From: Thaumarchaeota archaeon CSP1-1
GTDB lineage: Archaea > Thermoproteota > Nitrososphaeria > Nitrososphaerales > Nitrosopumilaceae
NCBI GenBank assembly: GCA_001443365.1
Contig: LDXL01000008.1
Coordinates: 78,658-142,657 of the forward strand
Length of the DNA stretch: 64,000 nt
Reading direction: 5' to 3'
Shown: positions 18,437 through 26,903 of the stretch, piece by piece
Numbering within the stretch: position 1 is the stretch's first letter
Layout of the letters: each line of letters opens with the position of its first letter
Position numbers and translations under genes: made by a program
Notes under the pieces: generated by a model
The model's input: the letters and a program-made list of their open reading frames with translations, nothing else
Database searches by the model: none
Told to the model about the DNA's origin: nothing

Positions 18437-18587
18437 GTGATTCCCCTAAATTTTCATATATATAAAAAAATTCATGACCAAAAGTTTTCAATCTAGTATT
18501 TAGGCATGGTTCCTTGTCGATTTTTTTTGAACACACAACATCCTTTATTCATATATACAAAAAATCAACATGGTCATAACTACACAT

Positions 18588-18734
18588 ATGATTCATAAAA
18601 TGACTCTCAAATCTCAACAAGAATCAAATAATGATAAAGTGCCTAACAATCCAGACTCGGCAATACTTGAATCATTCCTGAAAAATTCAGACGACTTTCA
18701 GAGTAATCAAAAAGTTATTTCTTCACATTCATAG
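18588..18734 (+). CDS. Possible small protein, 48 aa
   Basis: A short frame that begins MIHKMTLKSQQ and ends at TAG 18732-18734, overlapping the agmatinase 3' end by 20 nt. It is polar, rich in Ser/Asn/Asp. A TATA-like CATATATA (18550-18557) lies about 25 nt before a likely transcript start at 18579, 9 nt before this ATG; ATG codons at 18570 and 18600 are alternatives. No family was recognised, and it could be a spurious frame in an untranslated RNA. Confidence 0.35.
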   Translation: MIHKMTLKSQQESNNDKVPNNPDSAILESFLKNSDDFQSNQKVISSHS

Positions 18735-19584
18735 CTATAATTGCTGACATTAACCTTGCAGCCATTGATGAGGTTGCACCGTTATCAAATGTTGGACTCA
18801 ATTCTACAATATCTGCACCCGTAATCTTTTGATCTTTAAGAGAAGAAATCATTTCATATAACTCTCTAGAAGTTATCCCTACTGCCTCAGGATTACCAAC
18901 ACCTGGAGCAAATGCAGGATCTAATACATCTAGATCAATGCTAACATACAACTTGTCAAATACTGAGACTGCGTCTTTTACTAACTTTGGACCATTGCCA
19001 TGTCGAATATCCCAATCAGAGATGGTCTTTACTTTGTGCTCTTCTTTAAATGCTAATTCTTCTTTAACATATGACCTTGCACCAACATGGATTATTCTAT
19101 CAGAGCCTTGTTTTTCGATTATTCTTCGCAAATATGCAGCATGACTAAGTTTAGTATCAGCGTATTCATCGCGAAGATCATAATGTGCATCAAAAACAAT
19201 GTAACCTGTTTCTTTTGGAAAACTGGTGTAAGTTCCTAGAGTGATTAGATGTTCTCCACCTAAAATGATGATTTGTTTTTCTTTTTTGAGTAGCTCTGAT
19301 GTGATTTTGGATACCATATCAAGCATTTCTTTTGCAACTACAGTATGTTTTGTGTTCCCTAAATCTTCAATGTTAACTGATTCTAAATCAACTGAAAACT
19401 GCGGCATGAAGATTTCTATGTTGTTAAATGCTTCTCGTATTGCGTCAGGCCCGAATCTTGTCCCAGGTCGATAAGAGTGGGTAGAATCAAAAGGCACTCC
19501 ATACATAATAGTTGATGGTTCTCCCTCCTCACTTGGGCTTGTAATTAAGGGATTTCCATTCATGTACAAGTCAAGAAAGCTCAT
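18715..19584 (-). CDS. speB: Agmatinase/arginase-family ureohydrolase
   Basis: Binuclear Mn hydrolase releasing urea from a guanidino compound, probably agmatine in polyamine synthesis. The 289 residues hold the metal motifs in order: GGEHLITLG, FDAHYDLRDEY and SIDLDVLDPAFAPGVGNPE, with the PGTRFGPDAIR substrate-side segment near the N-terminus. Archaeal agmatinase and arginase-like proteins cannot be told apart from motifs alone; polyamines also serve as hypusine donors, which fits the deoxyhypusine synthase at 23009. It is a single gene. Confidence 0.9.
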   Translation of the reverse strand: MSFLDLYMNGNPLITSPSEEGEPSTIMYGVPFDSTHSYRPGTRFGPDAIREAFNNIEIFMPQFSVDLESVNIEDLGNTKHTVVAKEMLDMVSKITSELLKKEKQIIILGGEHLITLGTYTSFPKETGYIVFDAHYDLRDEYADTKLSHAAYLRRIIEKQGSDRIIHVGARSYVKEELAFKEEHKVKTISDWDIRHGNGPKLVKDAVSVFDKLYVSIDLDVLDPAFAPGVGNPEAVGITSRELYEMISSLKDQKITGADIVELSPTFDNGATSSMAARLMSAIIAMNVKK

Positions 19585-19639
19585 CTATCAACACAAGATA
19601 ATAGAAAATCCACCCTATAATAAATTCAAAGCGATTGCA

Positions 19640-20113
19640 TTATTGAAGAACTTCTGATAGTCCTTCTTCTCCATCCCATGGTTCTTTTGCCGTGTTTTCA
19701 ACCATTTTTTTTATCCACCTTGCATTGACTCCTTCAACTTGGCGGATCATTGCATTAACTGGAAAAGGTTTTTGCAATAATTCAATTTTTTGGCCTATTT
19801 TTCGTACTCCTTTCATCATGTCTTTAACATACCCTGTAACAAATAGAATTCTTTGTTTTGGATTCATTTCTATAATTTCTTTTGCGACATCTGTGCCCTG
19901 CATTCTTGGCATTTTATGATCTAGAATTACTAGATCATATAGTGAAGTTTTTTTCTTGTCATCTCCACGAATTTTAAAATCATCAGAGTATTGGTAGAGG
20001 CATTTTAATCCATTTTCAGTAATTATTACTGTGTGACCTCGTTTTTCCAATGATTTTTTGTATAGTAAAGCAATAGATGGGCTATCCTCTGCTACAAGTA
20101 TTTTCAATCCCAT
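19640..20113 (-). CDS. Response regulator, receiver domain only, 157 aa
   Basis: CheY-like fold: acidic pair in LVAEDSPSIA, phospho-acceptor Asp65 in LVILDHKMP, the Thr switch in LFVTGYV and the Lys in LLQKPFP. A short charged tail follows and no output domain. It closely resembles the receiver at 3087-3581, suggesting a paralogous pair. It lies between agmatinase and ThrRS on the same strand, neither of which suggests a partner. Confidence 0.9.
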   Translation of the reverse strand: MGLKILVAEDSPSIALLYKKSLEKRGHTVIITENGLKCLYQYSDDFKIRGDDKKKTSLYDLVILDHKMPRMQGTDVAKEIIEMNPKQRILFVTGYVKDMMKGVRKIGQKIELLQKPFPVNAMIRQVEGVNARWIKKMVENTAKEPWDGEEGLSEVLQ

Positions 20114-20192
20114 AGGTTTTCTAAATTAAATTTAGTCCTAGATGATTTCTGCCTTAGTCTGTTTGAATTGAACGCACCTAAAGTGAACGATG

Positions 20193-22043
20193 CTAAACCA
20201 TTATTTGTGGTCTAGAAGTTATGTGACGATTTGAATTAAGGCCTGAAAATGGTTTATCTTTAATTTGTTCGCGTATCCTATTTACAAAGTCATCAAATAC
20301 AATTTGTTTGACTTCCCCAGTTTCTCTATCTCTGACATTAAGATCTTTGGCATTAACTTCTTTTTCTCCAATTACCAAAATATATCGTATCCATTCAGTT
20401 TCTGCTTCTCTAATTCTTTTTCCAATGCTTTCATTTCTATCATCAATGTCTACTCTTATTTTAGATTCTGTAAGTTTATCAGCTAAATTTTCACAAAATG
20501 GTAAAAATTCTGGATTTATTGGAATTAGTCTTACTTGAGTTGGAGACAGCCAGAATGGAAGATGAGATTTTCTGCCTTCTTTGGTATCCTTTGCAGCCTT
20601 TTCAAGAAGTGCATAAATTATTCGTTCGACTGCACCGCTAGGAGAATTATGTAAAATGATTGGATGATGTGGTTTGTTTTGTTCATCAAAAAATTCTATA
20701 TTGTATCTTTTTCCATTTTCTACATCTATTTGATCAGTAGACAAAGCTGATGCCTTGCCTAGATTATCAATAAAGTTGAATTCCCATTTTAATACAAAAT
20801 AAAAGAATTTTTCCTTCCACATTTCTATCAAAACTGGTTTGTTAAGTTTTTTGACAGTTTCTTGAATAATCTGTTTGTTTTGATTGTAAAATTCCTCTGT
20901 AAATCGTATTGCCATCTCATAATCAGAATCAACTAATCCTAAACCGTGAAGTACTTCACGTGATAATTCAAATCGTTTTTTAAATTCATCAATTGCTTGG
21001 TTCATGTCTTTACAGAAGGCATGACAGTCAGGCATTGTAAATGCACGCAGTCTTCTAAGACCAACAAGTTCTCCTGATTGTTCACGTCGGAAGCTGTATC
21101 TTGTCATTTCATAAAGTCTTAGTGGCAAACTTCTATAAGATAATTGAAAATCTGCTGCCATCAAAAACTGCCCAAAACAAGCAGCAAATCTCAAGATTAG
21201 TTGTTTACCTTCAGAATTAATGTTGTATTGTCTAGCAGGAAAACGATTAAAGTAACTCTCAAGGCTGGGATGATGTGAGTCATACATTATAGGAGTCTCA
21301 ACTTCAAATCCACCATAGTTTAGAACTTTTTCTGATACGTATCGTTCTATTAGAGATTTAATCAGTCTTCCATTAGGATAAAATCGCATATTACCAGAAT
21401 CAGATGCAGGTTCATAATCAGCAATTGCCATCTTCTTCATTAGCTTAACATGTGGGGGAGGTTCATCAACAGATCTTTTCTTCGCTGCTTCATATTTTGT
21501 TAGAATCTCCAGTTGAGGGTATGGCGAAAAATTAAATTTTTCAACTTCTTGCATTGTTCCATCTGGACTCATAATATACCAGTATGACTTAATCTTGGAT
21601 TCAGACTTGATTGCTTCAGAAGTGTCGTCTTTTCCTTCCTCCTTAGTAATTACTTTGGAATTTTCAGCTAGTGGATGTCCTTTTACATCTAATTTGTAAG
21701 ATTTTGTCCATCCAAATGGTGCTCTTGAAACATCTAGATCAATAGCAAGGGATTCCATTTCTTTTAGAACGGACAATGCTGAAGTTGGTGATGCAAGTTT
21801 TGAGCTGAGATGCGCATAAGGATACAACAATAATTTTTTACATCCAACCTTCGCCATAGAATCTTTAATTTCTGTAATAGCTTTTTTTGCAACGGTCTTA
21901 TCATCGCCTTCTTCTACAGCAATAAAGGTCACAACGACTTCATCAAGATGTTTTGTTTCTGGCGTAATTTCTTCGGCTGATTTGATCTCTTTTTTCGTAG
22001 GAGTGAATTCTATACTGTTACAATGTAATTGGAGTATACGCAC
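20193..22043 (-). CDS. thrS: Threonyl-tRNA synthetase, archaeal type
   Basis: Charges tRNA-Thr. At 616 residues it has the archaeal architecture: an N-terminal editing domain of the D-aminoacyl-deacylase type (starting MRILQLHCNSIEFTP; about 1-140), the class II catalytic core (FRREQSGELVGLRRLRAF, MPDCHAFC, and the HNSPSGAVERIIYALLE motif 3) and the C-terminal anticodon-binding domain (STPTQVR-like SPTQVRLIPI onwards). It is a lone gene on the minus strand. Confidence 0.96.
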   Translation of the reverse strand: MRILQLHCNSIEFTPTKKEIKSAEEITPETKHLDEVVVTFIAVEEGDDKTVAKKAITEIKDSMAKVGCKKLLLYPYAHLSSKLASPTSALSVLKEMESLAIDLDVSRAPFGWTKSYKLDVKGHPLAENSKVITKEEGKDDTSEAIKSESKIKSYWYIMSPDGTMQEVEKFNFSPYPQLEILTKYEAAKKRSVDEPPPHVKLMKKMAIADYEPASDSGNMRFYPNGRLIKSLIERYVSEKVLNYGGFEVETPIMYDSHHPSLESYFNRFPARQYNINSEGKQLILRFAACFGQFLMAADFQLSYRSLPLRLYEMTRYSFRREQSGELVGLRRLRAFTMPDCHAFCKDMNQAIDEFKKRFELSREVLHGLGLVDSDYEMAIRFTEEFYNQNKQIIQETVKKLNKPVLIEMWKEKFFYFVLKWEFNFIDNLGKASALSTDQIDVENGKRYNIEFFDEQNKPHHPIILHNSPSGAVERIIYALLEKAAKDTKEGRKSHLPFWLSPTQVRLIPINPEFLPFCENLADKLTESKIRVDIDDRNESIGKRIREAETEWIRYILVIGEKEVNAKDLNVRDRETGEVKQIVFDDFVNRIREQIKDKPFSGLNSNRHITSRPQIMV

Positions 22044-22148
22044 AGTTTGACACTCATAGGTTATTGAAATAAAGGTATCTAATACTTTAAAATTAAAAAA
22101 TTATCAAATCAAGTGAATTTTAGAGTTATTTACTGGTTTTTTAATAAT

Positions 22149-22541
22149 TTATTTTACTATTGTTGGAGTAGCTAAGGCAATTTTATTTACTGTATCTATA
22201 AAGGGCTCGAGATCGTATGGTTTTGTAAAAATTGCGTCGGCTTGTTCTTTTTCAAACGTATAATTAGTAAAACCAGTCACTACTACTATTTTTGCATTTG
22301 GATAATCCTGCTTAATTTTTTCAAGAGCATACGCTCCATCATAATTAGGCATATTCATATCCAAAATAACAATATCAGGTGTCAGTGTTTTATACAATTG
22401 ATATGCTTGCTCTCCATCAAAACCTTTACCGATTACATTTATTCCAGATATTTCAAGTGCTTGACAAATTGAATCTGATGAATCTTCGTCATCATCTATA
22501 ACAATGGCTTTGATTCTTTCTTTGTTAACCTGTAAAGTCAT
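22149..22541 (-). CDS. Response regulator, receiver domain only, 130 aa
   Basis: Receiver domain with the acidic cluster IDDDEDSS, phospho-acceptor Asp61 in IVILDMNMPNYDG, Thr in VVVTGF and Lys in FTKPYD. MPNYDG and the spacing closely match the receiver at 29979-30383, so these two form a second paralogous pair. There is no output domain. The neighbouring genes give no hint of its target. Confidence 0.9.
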   Translation of the reverse strand: MTLQVNKERIKAIVIDDDEDSSDSICQALEISGINVIGKGFDGEQAYQLYKTLTPDIVILDMNMPNYDGAYALEKIKQDYPNAKIVVVTGFTNYTFEKEQADAIFTKPYDLEPFIDTVNKIALATPTIVK

Positions 22542-22601
22542 TGTATATTATAGACAAAAAGAGAATAAAGTCGCTTGTTTGTAAAAGAAAATAAACAGGG
22601 T

Positions 22602-23027
22602 TTAGCTAGATTTCTGATACGATTCAAGAGATATAATAGAACGTAAAATTATTCCAGATATTCCTAGGTTTAAGATAAGAAACTCTTTTATCTTTTCAAG
22701 AGGATTTAATCCAATATAGCCTTCCTCATATGTCATTTCAATTGTACCTTTGTCAGTTTCCACAAATGAAGTAATCAATGAAAAAGGTCCAAGTTTTTTA
22801 TCTGTTTTTTCGAGATAAAGTCGAAGCTCTACTTTTTTTATCTTAAATCCATGTTCAGAGTAATTTCCTTGAGAAAGCAGTATTACTGAGTTATCAGGTA
22901 AACGATTGACTCGCAGAGGATTAGAAACATCGATAATTTTCATTTTACTGCCTATGCTTGATTCATGTGCCTCATAAGAACATAATTTTAATTCGCAAGT
23001 ATTAATTAGTGTTAGAAATTTTTTCAT
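22602..23027 (-). CDS. Hypothetical protein, up to 141 aa
   Basis: No family recognised. It looks soluble and beta-rich at first (KLGPFSLITSFVETDKGTIEM), with a hydrophobic C-terminal helix (FLILNLGISGIILRSI) that could pack on a partner or membrane. The longest start (23027) overlaps the divergent deoxyhypusine synthase gene by 19 nt. An AT-rich element at 22984-22991 that could act as TATA both ways suggests the true start may be ATG 22943, giving 113 residues. Confidence 0.62.
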   Translation of the reverse strand: MKKFLTLINTCELKLCSYEAHESSIGSKMKIIDVSNPLRVNRLPDNSVILLSQGNYSEHGFKIKKVELRLYLEKTDKKLGPFSLITSFVETDKGTIEMTYEEGYIGLNPLEKIKEFLILNLGISGIILRSIISLESYQKSS

Positions 23028-24130
23028 TTGTGGATCATCATCATTTTCATGGCAAAGACATTCCGCACATTAAACTAGATCCTAAAATGAAAATAGAAGA
23101 ACTAGTGGAGATCTATGCTCGAAGTGGGTTTAATGGAAGGCAACTTGGAGAAGCTGCAAAACTTTATACTAAAATGATTAAAGAGAACGCAGTAATCTGC
23201 CTTACAGTTTCAGGGGCATTGACACCAGTTGGTTTTGGGGGGATAATCAAGACTCTAATTGAAAAAGGATTTGTGGATTGGATAGTTACAACTGGTGCAA
23301 ACGTATACCATGAAGATCATTTTGCTTGGGGTTTTCCTGTAAAACAAGGTCATTATGAAGTTGATGATATGAAACTTTATGAAAAGGAAATTGTTAGAAT
23401 TCGAGATGTTTTTATCAAGTTCTATGAAACGCTTGAGGCGGAAGATAAAGTAGTGCAGAAAATGTTTAAAGAAAATCTTACTGACAAACCGTTTACTAGT
23501 GCAGAATTTTGTAACCTTATGGGAAAGATTAGCAAGAAAAATGCAAAATATCCTAAAAGAAGTTTCATTACAACTGCATATGACTATGACGTACCAGTTT
23601 ATGTTCCTGCATTACTTGATTCGTCACTTGCTATGAATTTGGCTGTACACAGATTTAGAGATAAATTATACAACTTGGATTTTGTCAGGGAGATAATTGA
23701 GCAAGCAGCAATTGTTTATCATTCTAAAAAATCAGGGATTCTTGAATTAGGAGGCGGTGTTCCTAAAAATTCTGCACAGCAAACTGGACCTCTTTTAGAT
23801 CAAATATTAAAAAGAAATGATGGAGGACAGGATTACATTATTCAAATTACCGATGCACGCCCCGATACAGGTGGACTCTCAGGAGCAACTCTTCAAGAAG
23901 GAAAAAGTTGGGGCAAAGTGCAAGATGCTTACCATGATATGATAACTGTATACGCAGATTCTACTATTGCTTTTCCTATTCTTGCATTATATGCACTAAG
24001 TAACCAAAAACCAAGAAAACCAAAGAGGCTTTACAAAAAACTAGGTCAATATTATAACAATCTTAGAGATGAGTTTTTGAGTGAATCACCATCTAAAGTT
24101 GATAGTGTAAAACATAGAAAAAGAAATTAG
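23009..24130 (+). CDS. dys: Deoxyhypusine synthase
   Basis: Transfers the aminobutyl group of spermidine to a Lys of translation factor aIF5A. The NAD-binding fold is shown by LTVSGALTPVGFGG, VDWIVTTGANVYHED, the strand ILELGGGVPKN and the catalytic-Lys segment EGKSWGKVQ. The length of 373 is normal to slightly long. The start is uncertain: GTG 23009 or GTG 23030, the latter about 18 nt after a possible transcript start at 23012. It is divergent from the 22602-23027 gene. The aIF5A target is not in the window. Confidence 0.94.
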   Translation: MLEIFSFVDHHHFHGKDIPHIKLDPKMKIEELVEIYARSGFNGRQLGEAAKLYTKMIKENAVICLTVSGALTPVGFGGIIKTLIEKGFVDWIVTTGANVYHEDHFAWGFPVKQGHYEVDDMKLYEKEIVRIRDVFIKFYETLEAEDKVVQKMFKENLTDKPFTSAEFCNLMGKISKKNAKYPKRSFITTAYDYDVPVYVPALLDSSLAMNLAVHRFRDKLYNLDFVREIIEQAAIVYHSKKSGILELGGGVPKNSAQQTGPLLDQILKRNDGGQDYIIQITDARPDTGGLSGATLQEGKSWGKVQDAYHDMITVYADSTIAFPILALYALSNQKPRKPKRLYKKLGQYYNNLRDEFLSESPSKVDSVKHRKRN

Positions 24131-24339
24131 AACTTGTCAAATCTTGCACGTTCAAGATCACGATCATCTTTTGATGCTTTTTTCCATTCTTTATAGTGTT
24201 CTTTACAAAGAACGGTTTTTTTCCCACTTGATGAAACCTGCAAACCCGCATTTTCTACCTTAGTGGCATTTAGTGAACGTGCCCCATCATTATTACAATC
24301 ACCTACATTACACTTTGCTCCTTTTGCAATAACTCCCAT
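24127..24339 (-). CDS. Small zinc-binding protein, 70 aa
   Basis: C10 and C15 (CNVGDC) with CKEH near the middle give a C2-CH zinc site; the C-terminus is highly charged. The arrangement resembles the 68-aa protein at 6519-6725, so the two may be distant relatives. ATG 24339 lies 18-28 nt from the TATA-like ATTATATATAG. Its last codons overlap the end of dys by 4 nt, tail to tail. Function unknown; possible nucleic-acid binding. Confidence 0.75.
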   Translation of the reverse strand: MGVIAKGAKCNVGDCNNDGARSLNATKVENAGLQVSSSGKKTVLCKEHYKEWKKASKDDRDLERARFDKF

Positions 24340-24617
24340 AATTTCTCATAGGAATGATATTATATATAGTTGAAATGTTAGCGGTGTAAGAATTTTAATT
24401 AAAGTTACTAACCTGTTTGAATAAATCAATTATTATTATGAAGATTTTTTGATGTTTTAACACTTAGAATACAACCGACCACAAAATCAAGTAAATTCAC
24501 GGAAAAATTGAATTGAGAAGAACTTTTCCCATATATGGAAAAAATTTATGTTTATGATTATACAGAAATATTTGTAGAGTGCGTGGAAGAAAAATAAATT
24601 ATGGAATAGCCTCCACC
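24340..24617. other. AT-rich intergenic stretch, no gene seen
   Basis: The left end (24357-24367) carries the promoter of the 70-aa zinc protein. The rest is very AT-rich. The only short frame that looks at all protein-like is 20 codons (24535-24597), too little to call. Confidence 0.5.
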
Positions 24618-24625
24618 TTTATAAG
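24618..24625 (+). promoter_or_regulatory. TATA box of the S25e gene
   Basis: TTTATAAG is centred about 28 nt before the S25e ATG (24650), which fits a leaderless transcript. It is the clearest archaeal TATA box in this part of the window. Confidence 0.65.
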
Positions 24626-24649
24626 TAGGATAAATTTTCAAATTTTTCT

Positions 24650-24982
24650 ATGGGTGGAGCAAAAAAGAAATCACCAGCTCAACAGGAAAAATCTCAGACT
24701 GATGATTCTTCAAAGAAATCAGATATAAAAAAGAAAGGAAAAAAGAAAGAAAAATCAGCAGAGGGTTCTTCAAAAGCTGAGATCACAGTAATTGTAAATG
24801 AAGAACAAGCTATGAAATATATCAAAAGTGCAAAGGTAATTACAATTCAAGACCTTGCAAGACAGACTGGAGTTAAGATTTCTGCTGCAAATGCATTTTT
24901 GAAAAAATTAGCAAAAGAAGGCATTGTCAAAAGAGTTGGCGGTTACAGTGGCCACCATATTTATCAACCAATGTCTGTATAA
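24650..24982 (+). CDS. rps25e: Small ribosomal subunit protein eS25 (S25e)
   Basis: Winged-helix ribosomal protein of the small-subunit head, shared by eukaryotes and TACK archaea. After a Lys/Ser-rich flexible N-terminus (about 1-45), the domain runs AMKYIKSAKVITIQDLARQ, TGVKISAANAFLKKL, then GIVKRVGGYSGHHIYQP, which is typical S25e. The 110 residues are of normal length. It overlaps the convergent cyclophilin-like gene by 19 nt. Confidence 0.95.
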   Translation: MGGAKKKSPAQQEKSQTDDSSKKSDIKKKGKKKEKSAEGSSKAEITVIVNEEQAMKYIKSAKVITIQDLARQTGVKISAANAFLKKLAKEGIVKRVGGYSGHHIYQPMSV

Positions 24983-25350
24983 AGTAAAATCACATCACCT
25001 GGTTTTATGTTCTGTAAAACGGTGCTATCTGAAGTAATTTTTCCAATTGGAGTCATGGTTTTCGTTGAAAATGTATTTTCAAAAAAAAAGCAAATACTTC
25101 CATTTGCGGGTAAAAAAGCAATATCACCTTTTTTGAATTCTTTTCTTGGTCTATCAATACCTGATTCGATTGAAGTTTCAAAATAAGCTATACTGTTACC
25201 TAGTAAATGCGCATTTCCTTCTAATGGTAAGCATCTCGAGATAATCCCCACTGTCCTTGGAGAAAGATGTCGCTTTAGTTCACAGTTTAGTTTTGCCTTT
25301 CCTCGTAACTCTAGAATAAGTTTGATTTTCGATACAGAGTCTTGTTCCAT
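24964..25350 (-). CDS. Cyclophilin-like fold protein (TM1367-type family)
   Basis: 128 residues with the mostly-beta pattern of the small cyclophilin-like family: ILELRGKAKLNCEL, HLLGNSIAYFET, the central KKGDIAFLPANGSICFFFE, PIGKI and a final GDVILLYTD. These proteins share the cyclophilin barrel but usually lack its proline-isomerase active residues, so enzymatic activity is doubtful. Its last codons overlap S25e, tail to tail, and its start is about 120 nt from the divergent rpoK. Confidence 0.7.
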   Translation of the reverse strand: MEQDSVSKIKLILELRGKAKLNCELKRHLSPRTVGIISRCLPLEGNAHLLGNSIAYFETSIESGIDRPRKEFKKGDIAFLPANGSICFFFENTFSTKTMTPIGKITSDSTVLQNIKPGDVILLYTDIG

Positions 25351-25440
25351 TTATCGTAGCGTCTCAGTTCCATAGATAAACACTAGGGTTTAGGACATGT
25401 ACAAAAAATCCTGATACATCTTGTGTCTTAGTCCGTATTC

Positions 25441-25450
25441 GATTATATTA
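25441..25450 (+). promoter_or_regulatory. TATA box that decides the rpoK start
   Basis: GATTATATTA is centred about 27 nt before the TTG at 25473, which makes TTG 25473 a better leaderless start than the upstream in-frame TTG at 25458. Confidence 0.5.
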
Positions 25451-25472
25451 CCGCTTTTTGAAAATTGTATAC

Positions 25473-25976
25473 TTGTCTGAAGTAGCTGAAGAAACAGAAA
25501 TAATCGAACCAATAGTAGAAGTTGAGGAACCTGTTGAAGAAAATGGAGAGGATGGATCAGAATTAGGAAAAAGTGTGGATGATGCCATTACAGCTTATAG
25601 AAAAATAAAACAAGGAAAAGAAGAGCTATCCGAAAAAGAGTTAGCCGCTTTAGATCAAGAATGCAAAGTAATTGAGAATCGAGAAATTATAGAAATAGAC
25701 CCAGTTCATGAAGCTAAAGAAATTGAGATAACAGGAAAAGGAAAAATAATGATAGGACCTCCAACATTAACTAGATTTGAAAAGGCTCGAATTATGGGAG
25801 CAAGAGCTTTGCAGCTTTCGCTTGGTGCGCCTCCATTTATAGAAATTCCAAAAACGGCAGGTACATCACTAGATATTGCACTAGAAGAACTTGAACAACG
25901 CGCAATTCCAATTATCATTAGAAGAAAATTACCAAACGGAGATTTTCAAAATATACCCATTGATTACTTCGATTAA
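25473..25976 (+). CDS. rpoK: DNA-directed RNA polymerase subunit K (Rpo6)
   Basis: Omega/Rpb6 homologue that stabilises the polymerase clamp. The conserved domain is at the C-terminus: PPTLTRFEKARIMGARALQL, then SLGAPPFIEIP and ALEELEQRAIPIIIRRKLPNG. It is preceded by a long acidic N-terminal extension, Glu-rich, as known in thaumarchaeal RpoK. The start chosen is TTG 25473 (MSEVAEETE), about 27 nt from GATTATATTA. It is followed after 52 nt by the Alba gene. Confidence 0.95.
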   Translation: MSEVAEETEIIEPIVEVEEPVEENGEDGSELGKSVDDAITAYRKIKQGKEELSEKELAALDQECKVIENREIIEIDPVHEAKEIEITGKGKIMIGPPTLTRFEKARIMGARALQLSLGAPPFIEIPKTAGTSLDIALEELEQRAIPIIIRRKLPNGDFQNIPIDYFD

Positions 25977-26028
25977 TGGATGATTCGTCGATAATATTTT
26001 TAAACTCAAGAATTTTTCCTGTATTGGG

Positions 26029-26355
26029 TTGAGCATGATGGAGGATTCTGGTCAAAGTAAATTATTGTCATCCATTTCAGCTAATCAAAATGATGAATTA
26101 CCAATTTTTAATGTTCATAGTGAACCAGTGATGATAGAAGCCATAAATGTAATTTCTCTTTTAGGAAAATCAAACAAAGTAATTATTAGAGCAAAGGGGG
26201 ATTCTATTCCAAATGCAGTGGCAATAGCCAATATAATTACTGAAAAAATGCTAAAAGGAAATTCAAAAATTCAAAAAATTGTGGTGGATACTGAAATGCC
26301 TGCAGGCATTGGAAAAATGCTTTCAACTATTGAGATTGTTTTACAAAAAAATTAG
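26029..26355 (+). CDS. albA: Alba family DNA/RNA-binding protein
   Basis: Small dimeric chromatin or RNA-binding protein. The Alba fold shows in VMIEAINVISLLGKSNKVIIR, AKGDSIPNAVAIANIITE (helix region) and STIEIVLQKN at the end. At 108 residues it is slightly longer than usual at the N-terminus. A TATA-like TTTTTAAA at about 25996-26003 puts the transcript start near 26026; TTG 26029 or ATG 26035 could both be used. The Lys residue that is acetylated in Sulfolobus Alba cannot be placed with certainty. Confidence 0.88.
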   Translation: MSMMEDSGQSKLLSSISANQNDELPIFNVHSEPVMIEAINVISLLGKSNKVIIRAKGDSIPNAVAIANIITEKMLKGNSKIQKIVVDTEMPAGIGKMLSTIEIVLQKN

Positions 26356-26359
26356 TAAT

Positions 26360-26776
26360 CTAATAGACGCTACCAGGTCCTTTAAGAAGCATAGTTTCGC
26401 ATTCTTTGCATACAGCCTCATCAATATTTGATTCGAGGTTGTGATGAATTTCGCAAATCAGCAAGCTTGACTTTATGTAGTTACATAAACCGATAAATTT
26501 TGATAAACTTGCTGGAGTGTACGCTTTATTGGAAGCAAGGTTCTCACTAATTTCAGAGATCATTTCTGCAACCGATTTTTGAGATAAAAGTTTGGCAATC
26601 AATTTTGGATCTCCTCTTGTACCTCTAATGTAATTACTTATAGCTGCCTGTGTTACTCCCAACATCTTAGAAATTTCATCCTCCCTAATTTTGTGGTCTT
26701 CAGCAAGTTTTTTTGCCAAAATTGCTCGCAATGCAGGAATCAAAGTTTTTGATTCAATTTCTGCTGGCAGTAACAT
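26360..26776 (-). CDS. Xre-type HTH transcriptional regulator (COG2522-like)
   Basis: 138 residues. A helix-turn-helix is seen at about 33-58: EDEISKMLGVTQAAISNYIR. The C-terminal half has CEIHHN and VCKEC, a possible zinc or Fe-S site. The layout matches archaeal predicted regulators of the COG2522 type, related to the HTH part of thiamine regulators. It is divergent from the asparagine-synthase gene at 26904; both promoters and a 12-nt palindrome fall in the shared gap, so it may control itself and that gene. Confidence 0.82.
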   Translation of the reverse strand: MLLPAEIESKTLIPALRAILAKKLAEDHKIREDEISKMLGVTQAAISNYIRGTRGDPKLIAKLLSQKSVAEMISEISENLASNKAYTPASLSKFIGLCNYIKSSLLICEIHHNLESNIDEAVCKECETMLLKGPGSVY

Positions 26777-26865
26777 GTAGTAAAAATATTTGATAAAATA
26801 TTTAAAGGTACATACGAAGATTGCGAGCTTTATGTCTACACTTTTTTTATTTACCTTGACAAAAT

Positions 26866-26877
26866 TAGGTTAACCTA
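26866..26877. promoter_or_regulatory. Perfect palindrome beside the asparagine-synthase TATA box
   Basis: TAGGTTAACCTA is a perfect 12-nt palindrome that abuts and partly overlaps the TATA box TATATAAT (26876-26883), itself about 24 nt before ATG 26904. The position is right for repression by a dimeric regulator, such as the divergent HTH protein; this link is inferred. Confidence 0.5.
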
Positions 26878-26903
26878 TATAATTTCAGATTCAATGTTTA
26901 ATA

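Noticed and set aside
24535..24597. 20-codon frame MEKIYVYDYTEIFVECVEEK
   Set aside because: Too short; no conserved pattern and a stop lies a few codons upstream. The TATA-like CATATATGG overlaps its start.
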